Origin: Actinomadura chibensis NBRC 106107
Lineage (GTDB): Bacteria; Actinomycetota; Actinomycetes; Streptosporangiales; Streptosporangiaceae
Direction of reading: 5' to 3'
Assembly (NCBI RefSeq): GCF_001552135.1
Contig: NZ_BCQP01000054.1
Location: forward strand, 30,306-94,305
Length of the DNA: 64,000 nucleotides
In this document: piece after piece, positions 25,131 to 33,984 of the stretch
Layout: every line of letters begins with the position of its first letter
Position numbering within the stretch: the stretch's first letter is position 1
Program-made: the position numbers and the translations under genes
Notes under the pieces: model-generated
The model's database searches: none
What the model saw: the letters and a program-made list of their open reading frames with translations, nothing else
Told to the model about the DNA's origin: nothing

Positions 25131-26387
25131 TCAGCCGCCCTGCCCGGCGTCGGGGGACGGGGTCGGGTTGGACGTCGGGCTCGGCGACGGCGTCCCCGGC
25201 CCCTCCACCGGCGGGTCGGTGGGGGTCCCGGTCGGCGGCGTCGTCGGGTCGGTCGGCCCGCCGGTGGGCGGGGTCGACGGGTCGCCGGGGCTGGGCGGGG
25301 GAGTGGTCGGCGTCCCGCTCCCGGGCGGGGTCGACGGGTCGCCGGGGTCGGTCGGCGCCCGCGACGGGTCCTTCCCGGGCGACGGCGAGCCGGACGGGTC
25401 GTCGGACGGGGTCGGCGACGGCGTCCCGTGCGGCGTCCCGCGCTCCTGCCGGGGGTCGCCGAAGACGACGCTCTTCGGCGGGTGCTCGGAGGCCCGCTCC
25501 GTCCCGGTGAGGCCGGGGCGCGGGTTCTCCAGGACGCCGTTCGTCCGCGTCGAGGCCGGGTTCGTCTCGCCGGTGCTCGCCGTCGGCACCAGCGAGGCGG
25601 CCCCGTCGCCCTTCCCGGACGACGGCCAGGACGCGAGCAGCCCGACGACGGCGGCCGCGGCCGCGGCGAGCCCCGCGGCGGCGCCGAGCCCCTTCGACAG
25701 CGGGCCGGCGGGCGCGTCCGGCCCGGAGCGGCCGGGGCGGCCCTGCTCGGAGCCGATCACGACGAGCGGGGTCGGGGCGGCGACGGTCGGCAGCGGCCGG
25801 CTCGCCTCGGCCTCGCACGCGGCGAGGACGCGGTGGCGCAGCTCGCGCGGCGCGCCGGACGGCGCCCGCCGGGCGAGCAGCTGCGGCAGCCGCCCCTTCT
25901 CGAACGCGGAGATGAGGTCGAGGCGCGGCTCGGTCGTGCCGCGCATGAGGAAGTCGAGGACGGCCCGTTCGAGCCGGGTCCGGGCCGCGTTGAGGAGCTG
26001 GGCGACCGTGTCGGGCGCGATGCCGAGGACGAGCGCGATGTCGTGCGGTTCGAGCCATTCGCCCGCCCACAGCAGCAGCACCTCGCGGTGGTCGGAGCGC
26101 AGCCCCGCGGCGGCGCGCAGCAGCGGGTCCGAGGCCGCGAACAGGGGCTCGTCCCGGCGCCCGGCGGGGCGCCCGGCCGGGCCGGTGAACGCGCCGCGCT
26201 CGGCGCACGCGGACCGGGCCAGCGAGTACAGCCAGAGGACGCGGTCGCCGCGCGGCGGGTGGTGGACGGCGGCGGCGAACGCGTCGCCGACGGCCGCCGG
26301 GGCGTCCCGGTCGCCGAGCAGCGACCAGCAGTAGGCGTACAGACGGTCGGCATGGGCGTCGTACAGCGAGCTCATCTCCACGCCCAT
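25131..26387 (-). CDS. Sigma-70-like (ECF) protein fused to a membrane segment and Pro/Ser/Thr-rich tail
   Basis: A 418-residue protein. Residues 5-65 resemble sigma region 2 (LYDAHADRLYAYCWSLLGD) and residues 95-145 region 4 (LRSDHREVLLLWAGEWLEPH with a DIALVLGIAPDTVAQLL helix-turn-helix). A linker is followed by one hydrophobic helix near residue 240 (AAAGLAAAAAAVVGLLASW) and then about 160 residues of Pro/Thr/Ser/Gly/Asp low complexity, presumably outside the membrane. This is the layout of membrane-tethered ECF groups in which the anti-sigma function is built in. ATG 26387 follows GAGGAGG. Region 2 is short and may be impaired, so RNA polymerase binding is uncertain. Confidence 0.75.
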   Translation of the reverse strand: MGVEMSSLYDAHADRLYAYCWSLLGDRDAPAAVGDAFAAAVHHPPRGDRVLWLYSLARSACAERGAFTGPAGRPAGRRDEPLFAASDPLLRAAAGLRSDHREVLLLWAGEWLEPHDIALVLGIAPDTVAQLLNAARTRLERAVLDFLMRGTTEPRLDLISAFEKGRLPQLLARRAPSGAPRELRHRVLAACEAEASRPLPTVAAPTPLVVIGSEQGRPGRSGPDAPAGPLSKGLGAAAGLAAAAAAVVGLLASWPSSGKGDGAASLVPTASTGETNPASTRTNGVLENPRPGLTGTERASEHPPKSVVFGDPRQERGTPHGTPSPTPSDDPSGSPSPGKDPSRAPTDPGDPSTPPGSGTPTTPPPSPGDPSTPPTGGPTDPTTPPTGTPTDPPVEGPGTPSPSPTSNPTPSPDAGQGG

Positions 26388-26615
26388 GTGGCCCTCCTCA
26401 CAAATGGTGCATACCGCCGGACGACGGGACTCTAGCGCCTCCGGTTGATGTCTGAGAAGTCCGCGATTGGGCGAAACGTCGAATAGTACGGAAGGTGATC
26501 GTTTCGGCAGCGGACGGTCACGTACACGGAGATTTAAGGAAGTTCACGAAATTTACCGGATTTCTGATCCGGTTCAGCGGGGAAGGTCTCGAACCCGCTG
26601 TCGAATTACGCGGGG

Positions 26616-27905
26616 GTGGTCGTGACCAGGCTCACCGTAGACGACGTCTACCAGCACATTCGCGGGGTCTGCTTCAAGACGGGACCGCCCGGGACGGTCG
26701 GCGCCGAGACCGAATGGCTCGTTGTCGACACGTCCGATCCGACCGCGCACGTCCCGGGCGACCGGGTCCGGTCACTCGTCGCGGACGCCGGTCCGCCGTC
26801 CGGCGGGAGCCGGGTGACCTACGAGCCGGGCGGCCAGATCGAGCTCAGCTCCGCGCCGTTCGCCGGGCTCGGCGCGCTGCACGCGGCCCTCGGCGGGGAC
26901 ATCGCGCACGTGCGGGACGCGCTCGCGCCGGACGGGCTCGCGCTCGTCGGGCACGGCGTCGACCCCGTCCGGCGGCCGGTGTTCCAGGCCGAGCATCCGC
27001 GCTACGCCTGCATGCGCGACTACTTCCTCGCGGGCGGCTTCACGGACGCGGGCCTCGCGATGATGTGCTCGACGGCGTCCGTCCAGGTGAACCTGGACAT
27101 CGGCGCCGACGGCCGGGACGCGGTGCGGCGCTGGCGGCTCGCCCACGCGCTCGGCCCGGTGCTCGTCGCCGCGTTCGCGAACTCGCCGCTGCGCGCCGGG
27201 CGGCGCACCGGGATGCGCTCGTCCAGGCAGGGCATCTGGACCGAGCTCGACCCGTGCCGCACGCTGCCCGTCCTGCGGGACGGCGAGGACGGCGACCCCG
27301 CCGAGGCGTGGACGCGGTACGCGCTCGACGCCCGGGTGATGCTCGTCCACACCGCGACGGGCGAGTGGGTCACCGACCCGGGCATGTCGTTCCTGGAGTG
27401 GCTCGCCAAGGGCGAGCCCGACGAGCGCGACCTGACCTACCACCTCACCACGCTGTTCCCGCCCGTCCGGCCACGGGGCTGGCTGGAGCTGCGGATGATC
27501 GACGCGCTGCCCGCCCGGTACTGGCCGGTGCCGGTGGCCGTCGCCGCCGCGCTGCTGGACGACCCGGCCGCCGCGCGGCTCGCCGAGGCCGCGACCGAGC
27601 CGGTCGCGCGCCGCTGGGCGGAGGCCGCCCGGCACGGGCTGTCCGACCCGTGCCTCGCGGTCGCCGCGCGGGCCTGCTTCGCCGCGGCCGCCGACGCGCT
27701 GCCGCGGCTCGGCGCGTCCGGCCTCGTCCCGCTGGTGGAGGAGTACGCCCTGCGGTACGTCGAGCGGGGGCGCAGCCCCGCCGACGACGTCGCGGCGCCG
27801 CCGCCGGTCACGCCGTTCGCCGCGCCCGTCACCACGCCCCTCTCCACGCCGCCCCTGCCCACGCCGACCCCGTCCACGCCGACCGAGGAAGAGGACCCGA
27901 CATGA
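26616..27905 (+). CDS. egtA: Glutamate-cysteine ligase of ergothioneine synthesis
   Basis: A 429-residue GCS2-type ligase forming gamma-glutamylcysteine, the sulfur donor used by EgtB. Motifs include GAETEWLVVD (about 30), YEPGGQIELSS (about 68-78), FAQE-like region replaced by ECMRDYF equivalents (YACMRDYFLAGG, about 130) and SVQVNLD. The last 35 residues are Pro/Thr rich (PLPTPTPSTPTEEEDP) and probably disordered. Start codon is GTG 26616 or GTG 26622; the latter is better spaced from GGGGG. It overlaps egtB by ATGA. The operon order egtA-egtB-egtC-egtD is that of mycobacteria and streptomycetes. Confidence 0.9.
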   Translation: MVVTRLTVDDVYQHIRGVCFKTGPPGTVGAETEWLVVDTSDPTAHVPGDRVRSLVADAGPPSGGSRVTYEPGGQIELSSAPFAGLGALHAALGGDIAHVRDALAPDGLALVGHGVDPVRRPVFQAEHPRYACMRDYFLAGGFTDAGLAMMCSTASVQVNLDIGADGRDAVRRWRLAHALGPVLVAAFANSPLRAGRRTGMRSSRQGIWTELDPCRTLPVLRDGEDGDPAEAWTRYALDARVMLVHTATGEWVTDPGMSFLEWLAKGEPDERDLTYHLTTLFPPVRPRGWLELRMIDALPARYWPVPVAVAAALLDDPAAARLAEAATEPVARRWAEAARHGLSDPCLAVAARACFAAAADALPRLGASGLVPLVEEYALRYVERGRSPADDVAAPPPVTPFAAPVTTPLSTPPLPTPTPSTPTEEEDPT

Positions 27906-29251
27906 CCGCGACGAGCTTCCGCGGCCCGCGCGCCGAGGACGACCTGAAGGAGCTGATCGCCGCCGAGCTCGGCGCGGTGCGGGACCGGAGCTTCGGCCTC
28001 ACCACCGACGTCCTCGCCGAGCACGACCTGACCGCGCAGGTGTCGCCGCTGATGTCGCCGCTCGTGTGGGACCTCGCGCACGTCGGCAACTACGAGGAGC
28101 TGTGGCTGCTGCGCGAGGCCGCGGGCGTGGAGGCGATGCGCCCCGAGATCGACGACCTGTACGACGCGTTCGAGCACCCGCGCGCCGAACGGCCGTCGCT
28201 GCCGCTGCTGTCGCCGGAGGAGGCGCGTTCCTACATCGCCACCGTCCGGGCCAAGGTGCTCGACTCGCTCGCGTCGGTGCGGTTCGACACGCCCGACCCC
28301 CTGACCGCGGACGGATTCGTGTACCGGATGGTCGTGCAGCACGAGCACATGCACGACGAGACCATGCTCGCCACCCACCAACTCCGCAAGGGCGTCCCCG
28401 CGCTCCTCGACTCCCCGGCCGAAACCCTGGAAAAGGGCGCCGAGATCTCCGCGACGGGCGAAGTGCTGATCGAAGCGGGCCCATTCCAGATGGGCACTTC
28501 GGACGACCCGTGGGCGTACGACAACGAGCGCCCGGCGCACATGGTGGACCTACCCGCGTACTACATCGACGTAGAACCGGTGACCAACGCCGCCTACATC
28601 GCCTTCGTCGAATCCGGCGGATACGCCGACCCGCGCTGGTGGCACCCGGCCGGCTGGGAATGGCGCAACGCGAGCGGCAGGCGCGCCCCCGCGTTCTGGT
28701 CGCGCGAGGGCAGGCAGTGGCTGCGGCGCCGGTTCGGCCGGACGGAGATCGTCCCGCCGGGCGAGCCCGTCCAGCACGTGTGCTGGTACGAGGCCGACGC
28801 CTACGCGCGGTGGGCGGGCAAGCGGCTGCCGACCGAGGCGGAGTGGGAGAAGGCCGCCCGGTGGGACCCGTCCGCCGAGCGTTCCCGCACCTACCCCTGG
28901 GGCGACGCCTACGAGGAGGGGCGCGCCAACCTGGGGCAGCGGATGCTCCGTCCGGCCGAGACGGGGTCGTACGCGGCGGGCGCGTCGGCGTACGGGGTGC
29001 GGCGGATGATCGGCGACGTGTGGGAGTGGACGTCGTCCGACTTCCACGGCTACCCCGGATTCCGGTCGTTCCCTTACCGCGAGTACTCGGAGGTCTTCTT
29101 CGGCCCCGAGTACAAGGTGCTGCGCGGCGGCTCGTGGGCGACGCACCCGCTCGCCGTCCGCGGGTCGTTCCGCAATTGGGACTTCCCCATCCGGAGGCAG
29201 ATCTTCGCGGGCTTCCGGTGTGCGCGCTCCGCGGACGGGGAGGGCCGCTGA
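27902..29251 (+). CDS. egtB: Hercynine oxygenase (gamma-glutamyl hercynylcysteine sulfoxide synthase)
   Basis: A 449-residue non-heme iron enzyme joining hercynine and gamma-glutamylcysteine through a C-S bond with O2. The N-terminal DinB-like domain supplies the three-His iron site: DLAHVGNYEE (His about 60) and QHEHMHDET (about 147-155). The C-terminal FGE-sulfatase domain (about 185-445) has GPFQMGTSDDPWAYDNERP, RLPTEAEWEKAARWD and DVWEWTSSDFHGYPGF. Overlaps egtA by ATGA and abuts egtC with no gap, so it is strictly coupled. Confidence 0.95.
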   Translation: MTATSFRGPRAEDDLKELIAAELGAVRDRSFGLTTDVLAEHDLTAQVSPLMSPLVWDLAHVGNYEELWLLREAAGVEAMRPEIDDLYDAFEHPRAERPSLPLLSPEEARSYIATVRAKVLDSLASVRFDTPDPLTADGFVYRMVVQHEHMHDETMLATHQLRKGVPALLDSPAETLEKGAEISATGEVLIEAGPFQMGTSDDPWAYDNERPAHMVDLPAYYIDVEPVTNAAYIAFVESGGYADPRWWHPAGWEWRNASGRRAPAFWSREGRQWLRRRFGRTEIVPPGEPVQHVCWYEADAYARWAGKRLPTEAEWEKAARWDPSAERSRTYPWGDAYEEGRANLGQRMLRPAETGSYAAGASAYGVRRMIGDVWEWTSSDFHGYPGFRSFPYREYSEVFFGPEYKVLRGGSWATHPLAVRGSFRNWDFPIRRQIFAGFRCARSADGEGR

Positions 29252-29986
29252 ATGTGCCGCCATATCGGCTACCTCGGGCCCGGCCGGACGCTGGAGTCGC
29301 TCGTCTACGGCGGCGAGCACTCCCTGGAGACCCAGGCGTACGCGCCGCGCATGACGCAGGGGAACCTGCTCAACGCGGACGGGTTCGGCGTCGGCTGGTA
29401 CCAGGAGGGGCGTCCCGTCCGGTTCCGCCGGGCGCAACCGCTGTGGACCGACCAGTCCTTCCGGGAGGTGGCGGGGGCCGTGCGCGCGTCGTGCGCGGTC
29501 GCCGCGATCCGGTCGGCGACGGTCGGCTTCCCGGTGGACGAGTCGTGCGCCCAGCCGTTCCGCGCCGGGACGTGGCTGTTCAGCCACAACGGGAAGATCG
29601 AGGGGTACGACGGCGTCGAGGCCAAGCTCCGCGAGCTGGCCGGGGACGTCGCCGGGGTGCCGGACGCGCGCGCCCCGGTCGACTCCGCGCCGCTGTTCGC
29701 GCTCGCCGTCCGGCACTGGCGGGAGGGCCGCCCGCTCGGCGACGGCCTCGCCGCGGTCGTCGCCGCCGTCGCCGCGCTCGCGCCGGGACGCTACAACCTG
29801 CTCGCCTCGGACGGGACGTCCCTGGCGGCCACGACGTGGGGCGACTCGCTGTTCGTCCGGGAGGGGGACGGCGAGGTCCGGATCGCGTCCGAGCCGCTCG
29901 ACGACGGCCCGGAGTGGCGGCTCGTGCCCGACCGCTCGCTCGTCACGGCCGGTCTCGCGTCCGGCGTCTCCATCGACCCGCTCTGA
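29252..29986 (+). CDS. egtC: Gamma-glutamyl hercynylcysteine sulfoxide hydrolase (class II amidohydrolase)
   Basis: A 244-residue Ntn hydrolase that removes the glutamyl group from the EgtB product. The N-terminal nucleophile Cys2 is exposed after Met removal (MCRHIGYLGPG); NADGFGVGWY, AIRSAT, FSHNGKI and DSAPLFAL are class II glutaminase motifs. Its ATG directly follows the egtB stop. The stop codon lies in the first unit of a 15-bp tandem repeat that fills the gap to egtD. Confidence 0.95.
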   Translation: MCRHIGYLGPGRTLESLVYGGEHSLETQAYAPRMTQGNLLNADGFGVGWYQEGRPVRFRRAQPLWTDQSFREVAGAVRASCAVAAIRSATVGFPVDESCAQPFRAGTWLFSHNGKIEGYDGVEAKLRELAGDVAGVPDARAPVDSAPLFALAVRHWREGRPLGDGLAAVVAAVAALAPGRYNLLASDGTSLAATTWGDSLFVREGDGEVRIASEPLDDGPEWRLVPDRSLVTAGLASGVSIDPL

Positions 29987-30043
29987 AGCCGACCGCTCTG
30001 AGTCCGACCGTCCCGAAGCCGACCGTCCTGAAGCCGACCGCTG
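29984..30043 (+). repeat. 15-bp tandem repeat between egtC and egtD (4 units)
   Basis: Four consecutive 15-bp units of TGAAGCCGACCGTCC type at 29984, 29999, 30014 and 30029. The first contains the egtC stop. Because 15 is divisible by three, unit gain or loss would change only the spacing to egtD. The unit also carries GAAG, so the array may have grown from the egtD ribosome binding region (GAAGGAG, 30045-30051). Confidence 0.85.
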
Positions 30044-30057
30044 TGAAGGAGAACCAC

Positions 30058-31014
30058 GTGGACCGGTTCCTGACCGCCGACGACCTCGCCAAGACGCTCC
30101 GCCGCGACGTCCGCGAGGGGCTGGCGGGGACGCCGAAGACCCTGCCGCCCAAGTGGTTCTACGACGAGCGCGGCAGCGCGCTCTTCGAGGAGATCACGAA
30201 ACTGGAGGAGTACTACCCGACCCGCCGCGAGCGGGAGATCCTCGTCGCGCGGGCGCCCGCGATCGCCGCGGCGACCGGCGCCCGCACGCTCGTGGAGCTC
30301 GGCGCCGGGTCGGGCGAGAAGACCCGGCTGCTGCTCGGCGCGCTGTCCGGGACGCTGCGCGGCTACGTCCCGGTGGACGTCAGCGGCGAGTTCCTGGAGG
30401 AGGCCGCCGCCGGGATCGCGGCCGACCATCCGGGCCTCGCCGTCCGGACCGTCGTCGCCGACTACGAGCAGCACCTGCACCTGCTGCCCGGCGGCGAGCG
30501 GCGGCTGATCGCCTTCCTCGGCGGGACGATCGGCAACATGCCGCCCGCCGAGCGCGTCGGGTTCCTCGGCGGCCTGCGCGCCACCATGGGCGACGGCGAC
30601 TTCCTCCTGCTCGGCGCCGACCTCGTCAAGGACAAGGGGCGGCTCGTCCGCGCCTACGACGACGAGGCCGGGGTCACCGCGGAGTTCAACCGGAACGTCC
30701 TGCGGGTCATCAACCGGGAGCTGGACGCCGACTTCGACCCGGACGCGTTCGAGCACGTCGCCGTCTGGGACGAGGCGGAGGAGTGGATCGAGATGCGGCT
30801 GCGGTCCGTCCGCGACCAGGACGTGCGCGTCCGCGGCCTGGACCTCGCCGTGTCGTTCGCGGCGGGGGAGGAGATGCGCACCGAGGTCTCCGCCAAGTTC
30901 CGGCGGGAGCGGCTGGAGGCGGAGCTCGGCGCGGCCGGGCTGCGGCTCGCCGAGTTCTGGACGGACGCGGCGGGCGACTTCTCCCTCAGCCTCGCCGCCC
31001 CGGCGGGGGCCTAG
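30058..31014 (+). CDS. egtD: Histidine N-alpha-methyltransferase
   Basis: A 318-residue SAM-dependent enzyme trimethylating histidine to hercynine, the first committed step of ergothioneine synthesis. Family motifs: PPKWFYDERGSALFEEIT (about 30-47), the SAM loop VELGAGSGEKT (about 80), FLGGTIGNMPP (about 155) and ADLVKD. GTG start with a strong AAGGAG ribosome binding site; a 15-bp tandem repeat separates it from egtC. Its TAG stop shares the palindrome CTAG with the stop of the convergent SGNH hydrolase. EgtE, the final C-S lyase, is not in the window, as is common in this operon type. Confidence 0.96.
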   Translation: MDRFLTADDLAKTLRRDVREGLAGTPKTLPPKWFYDERGSALFEEITKLEEYYPTRREREILVARAPAIAAATGARTLVELGAGSGEKTRLLLGALSGTLRGYVPVDVSGEFLEEAAAGIAADHPGLAVRTVVADYEQHLHLLPGGERRLIAFLGGTIGNMPPAERVGFLGGLRATMGDGDFLLLGADLVKDKGRLVRAYDDEAGVTAEFNRNVLRVINRELDADFDPDAFEHVAVWDEAEEWIEMRLRSVRDQDVRVRGLDLAVSFAAGEEMRTEVSAKFRRERLEAELGAAGLRLAEFWTDAAGDFSLSLAAPAGA

Positions 31015-31784
31015 TCCTTCCGGACGGGCCGGTCGAGCCCCAGCCGCTTCAGGTCGGCGGCGAGGCGGGTCGCGAGGTACCGGTGGCCCGCCTCGTTCGG
31101 ATGGGTGCGGTCGTGCTTGATGAACTGGGCGGCGTTGCCGGTGCCGGTCAGCCGGTCGCCGGTGATCCACCGCTCGCCGATCGGGTCGACGAACGGGATG
31201 CCGAGCTGCCCGGCGAGGTTCTTCAGCGCGCCCTGGACGGCGACCGCGCCGGGCGGCGGGGCGTCCGTCCCCCACAGCGGGCCGACGAGCACGATGTGGG
31301 TGCCGGGCCAGCGCTGCCGCGCGCGTTCGAGCAGCAGGTGCGCCGCCGCCGCGACCTGCGGCGCCGGGTACCGCCAGTCGTTGTGGCCGCCGGAGACGAT
31401 CAGCATGTCCGGCGCGGGCCGCCAGCCGAGCTGGTTCTCGAAGTGCCCGAGGAAGGAGTGCGGGCCGCCGCCCCGCGCGACGAACCCGGTGCCGCCGCGC
31501 CCCCCGACGATGACCTGCCAGCCGAGCAGCCGCCCGGTCGCCGACGCGTACGTGGTCTCCGGCCCGACGCCACGGTCGCCGACGGTGTAGCTGTCGCCGA
31601 GGAACATCACCACCGACGGGCTCCGGCGCGGCTCGGCCGGGGCGGCGCGCCCCGGGCCGTCCGCCGCGGCCGACCGGTGGACCTGCCCGCCGAACGCGGA
31701 GCACCCGGTCGCGGACGCGGCCGCCACGAGGCCCAGGCACAGCGCGAGGATCGCCGCGCCGCGGCGGGCGCGGCGAGATGTCAT
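31011..31784 (-). CDS. SGNH/GDSL hydrolase, lipoprotein
   Basis: A 257-residue protein with a lipoprotein signal (basic start, hydrophobic LALCLGLVAAASA, lipobox ATGC) followed by an SGNH esterase domain. Block I is FLGDSYTVG with the catalytic Ser, block II/III GGTGFVARGG and SGGHNDW, and block V KHDRTHPNEAGH with Asp and His. It is likely anchored to the outer face of the membrane and deacylates an extracellular or cell-wall ester; the adjacent divergent acyltransferase suggests opposing acylation and deacylation of an envelope glycan. ATG 31784 was chosen at the signal peptide. Confidence 0.88.
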   Translation of the reverse strand: MTSRRARRGAAILALCLGLVAAASATGCSAFGGQVHRSAAADGPGRAAPAEPRRSPSVVMFLGDSYTVGDRGVGPETTYASATGRLLGWQVIVGGRGGTGFVARGGGPHSFLGHFENQLGWRPAPDMLIVSGGHNDWRYPAPQVAAAAHLLLERARQRWPGTHIVLVGPLWGTDAPPPGAVAVQGALKNLAGQLGIPFVDPIGERWITGDRLTGTGNAAQFIKHDRTHPNEAGHRYLATRLAADLKRLGLDRPVRKD

Positions 31785-31984
31785 CGAGGGACCACCTAAT
31801 CGTCGAGGACCGCGGAGGTCTCGGAGGGTCACGGGCATCTTACTGATCCGGAGCGCGGCCGGGGGCGAGTCGCGCGGTGTCGTGGCGGTACGGGCGGATG
31901 CGTACGGGGAATCGCGGCTTCTCCTACACCCTCCGTTCACGTCGCGGCTCTCGCCGGGAAACCTGACGCCGAGAGGGTTCCGCG

Positions 31985-33187
31985 GTGACTCGACGGGAAA
32001 CCCCGCGTACGGGACGTCTGCGCGAACTCGACCTGCTGCGCTTCGCCGCCGCGCTCGCCGTGGTGCTGTACCACTTCACCGGGTTCGGCGGGCCGGGGCC
32101 GTGGCCGTCGGCCGCGCGCAAGGTGTTCCCCGAGGTCGCGGACGTCACCCGGTTCGGCTACCTGGGCGTCGACCTCTTCTTCGTCATCAGCGGCTTCGTG
32201 ATCCTGATGAGCGCGTGGGGACGCGGGCCGGGGGAGTTCGGAGTGTCGCGGCTCGTCCGGCTGATGCCCGCGTACTGGGTGAGCGTGCTGCTGGGCGCGG
32301 TCGTGTACGCGGTGTTCGAGCAGGGGAACGGTGTGTCGGGGGTGGTCGTCCCCAACCTGACGATGCTGCAGGGCGGGCTCGGGGTCCGGAACCTCGACGC
32401 CGTCTACTGGACGCTCTGGGTCGAGCTCCATTTCTACGTCCTGATGGCCGTCCTCGCGGGCATCGGCATCACGTACCGCTCCTGCCTCATCTTCATGGCG
32501 GCCTGGCTGTTCGGCGGCCTCTACGCGGACGAGGCCGGGAACAAGCTGCTTCAGGTCATGCTGGTGCCGACGTGGAGCGCCTACTTCATCGCGGGCATGG
32601 CCCTCTTCCTGATCCACCGGTTCGGGCCGACGCTGCTGCTGTGGGGCTACGTCGCCGTCTCGTACCTGCTGGCGCTGCGCTGGGGCGCCTGGCGCGCGGA
32701 GAACGCCTTCCACGGCGCGGACAAGGTCGTGGTCAGCGCCGTCATCACCGCCGTCTTCGCCGTGATGATCCTCGTCGCGACCGGACGGCTGGGGTGGGTG
32801 CGGTGGCCGGGGCTCACCGTCCTTGGGGCGCTGACGTACCCGCTGTACCTCGTCCATTCGCAGCTCGCGCTCCCGCTGCTGGACGCGATCTACCCCGGGC
32901 TCAACCGGTGGGCCGCGCTGGGCGTGGTGATCGGCGCGTCGCTGGCGGCGGCCTACGCGGTGCACCGGCTGGTGGAGCGTCCGGGGGCGGCCTGGATGCG
33001 GGCGCGGCTGCGCGCCTCGCTTGAGCCGATGCGGGCGTCCCAGCCGTTCGCCGAGCTGACCCGCCGGGGCGCGAAGGGCGACGCCCAGCTCGACCCTGGC
33101 GCAGCTCAGCTCAACAACGGGGAGGCTCAGCTCAACGGCGGTGGGGAGCCGCGGCTCCGCGCCCCGGCCGACGCCGCGCGCGGCTGA
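31985..33187 (+). CDS. Membrane acyltransferase (Acyl_transf_3 / OafA-like)
   Basis: A 400-residue integral membrane acyltransferase with about ten hydrophobic helices. The start LRELDLLRFAAALAVVLYHF contains the family Arg and the catalytic His; GYLGVDLFFVISGFVI is the second hallmark, and PLYLVHSQLALPLL lies in the last helices. Such enzymes O-acetylate or succinylate cell-wall or capsule sugars and antibiotics. GTG start at 31985. The cytoplasmic tail ends with three heptads of xAQLxxG type encoded by a 21-bp tandem repeat. Confidence 0.9.
   Translation: MTRRETPRTGRLRELDLLRFAAALAVVLYHFTGFGGPGPWPSAARKVFPEVADVTRFGYLGVDLFFVISGFVILMSAWGRGPGEFGVSRLVRLMPAYWVSVLLGAVVYAVFEQGNGVSGVVVPNLTMLQGGLGVRNLDAVYWTLWVELHFYVLMAVLAGIGITYRSCLIFMAAWLFGGLYADEAGNKLLQVMLVPTWSAYFIAGMALFLIHRFGPTLLLWGYVAVSYLLALRWGAWRAENAFHGADKVVVSAVITAVFAVMILVATGRLGWVRWPGLTVLGALTYPLYLVHSQLALPLLDAIYPGLNRWAALGVVIGASLAAAYAVHRLVERPGAAWMRARLRASLEPMRASQPFAELTRRGAKGDAQLDPGAAQLNNGEAQLNGGGEPRLRAPADAARG
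33080..33142 (+). repeat. 21-bp tandem repeat in the acyltransferase tail (3 units)
   Basis: Units at 33080, 33101 and 33122 encode DAQLDPG, AAQLNNG and EAQLNGG. The repeat keeps the frame, so copy number can vary without disrupting the protein. Confidence 0.8.
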
Positions 33188-33275
33188 GACGCGGGGGTGT
33201 GACACGTTCCCGGCCCGGCGCGCTGAAGGAAGTGTGAGCGTCCGGCCGACGTGAGCGGGCTTCGGCCGGGCGCCG

Positions 33276-33316
33276 CCTCCGGTGGGCTCGTCACCCCCGG
33301 TCGGGCCCACCGGAGG
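33276..33316. terminator. Inverted repeat between convergent genes, probable terminator
   Basis: A perfect 12-bp stem (33276-33287 with 33305-33316) and 17-nt loop lie between the acyltransferase stop (33187) and the convergent dioxygenase stop (33355). No T-run follows, which is usual for GC-rich actinobacterial terminators. Confidence 0.5.
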
Positions 33317-33354
33317 TTCCAGCTCCGGTGGCCCCCCGACCTGCCCGAGCCCGG

Positions 33355-33879
33355 TCAGGCCTCCTGGCCCGGCGGGCGCAGCTCCTCGGTGTAGTCGACC
33401 GTCAGGCGGCGCATCACGCCCGACTCGTCGACGGAGTACTGGCCGAGGCGGTTCAGCGGCGGCGAATAGGCGTGGATGGAGACGGACGAGTCGTCCACTC
33501 CGGTGAGCCGGTGGATGTGGTCCGGGCCGAAGGAGAACGACGTCCCCTCGGCGACGACCGTCCGGACGGGCTCGCCGCCCATGCGCGGGTTGTTCTCCTC
33601 GATCGCCCCGGCGACGACCCGGACGGCGCCGGACGAGACGTCGTGGTCGTGCCACCCGGTGTCGTTCGCGGGCGTCCAGCAGAGCAGCCAGACGTCGACG
33701 TGCTCGTCCCGGTGGAGGGACGCGTAGTGGCGGCGTCCGTCCGGGAACGCGACGTGCTGCCGCCACAGCTCGGGCCGCTCCGCCAGGTCGTCGACGAGCG
33801 CGCGGAGTTCGCGCTCGTCGAGCGGACGGCCGGGCAGGCGCTCGAATCCGGTGGGGCGGGACAGGACCTCGGACGACAC
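33355..33879 (-). CDS. Cysteine dioxygenase-family (cupin thiol dioxygenase) protein
   Basis: A 174-residue cupin. The three-His iron site is seen as WHDHD (two ligands, about residues 85-89) and HIHRL (about 137). The family oxidises the thiol of cysteine, 3-mercaptopropionate or other small thiols to the sulfinate with O2. GTG 33879 was chosen because GAGAGGAG lies nine bases upstream and homology starts with the next residues. It is divergent from a LacI regulator, with four 13-bp repeats in between, so it is probably that regulator's target. The true thiol is unknown. Confidence 0.88.
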   Translation of the reverse strand: MSSEVLSRPTGFERLPGRPLDERELRALVDDLAERPELWRQHVAFPDGRRHYASLHRDEHVDVWLLCWTPANDTGWHDHDVSSGAVRVVAGAIEENNPRMGGEPVRTVVAEGTSFSFGPDHIHRLTGVDDSSVSIHAYSPPLNRLGQYSVDESGVMRRLTVDYTEELRPPGQEA

Positions 33880-33984
33880 GGTGCGCTCCTCTCGGGCAAT
33901 CGCTGGCGCGGATTCGGCCGGTGCGGCCCCCGGTGATTCGGCCCCACCGTTCGCACGGCGGGAGAACCGGCTGGACACGGCTGC

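Noticed and set aside
26616..31014. A complete ergothioneine operon including egtE
   Set aside because: Only egtA-egtD are present; the next gene is a convergent SGNH lipoprotein, not a PLP lyase.
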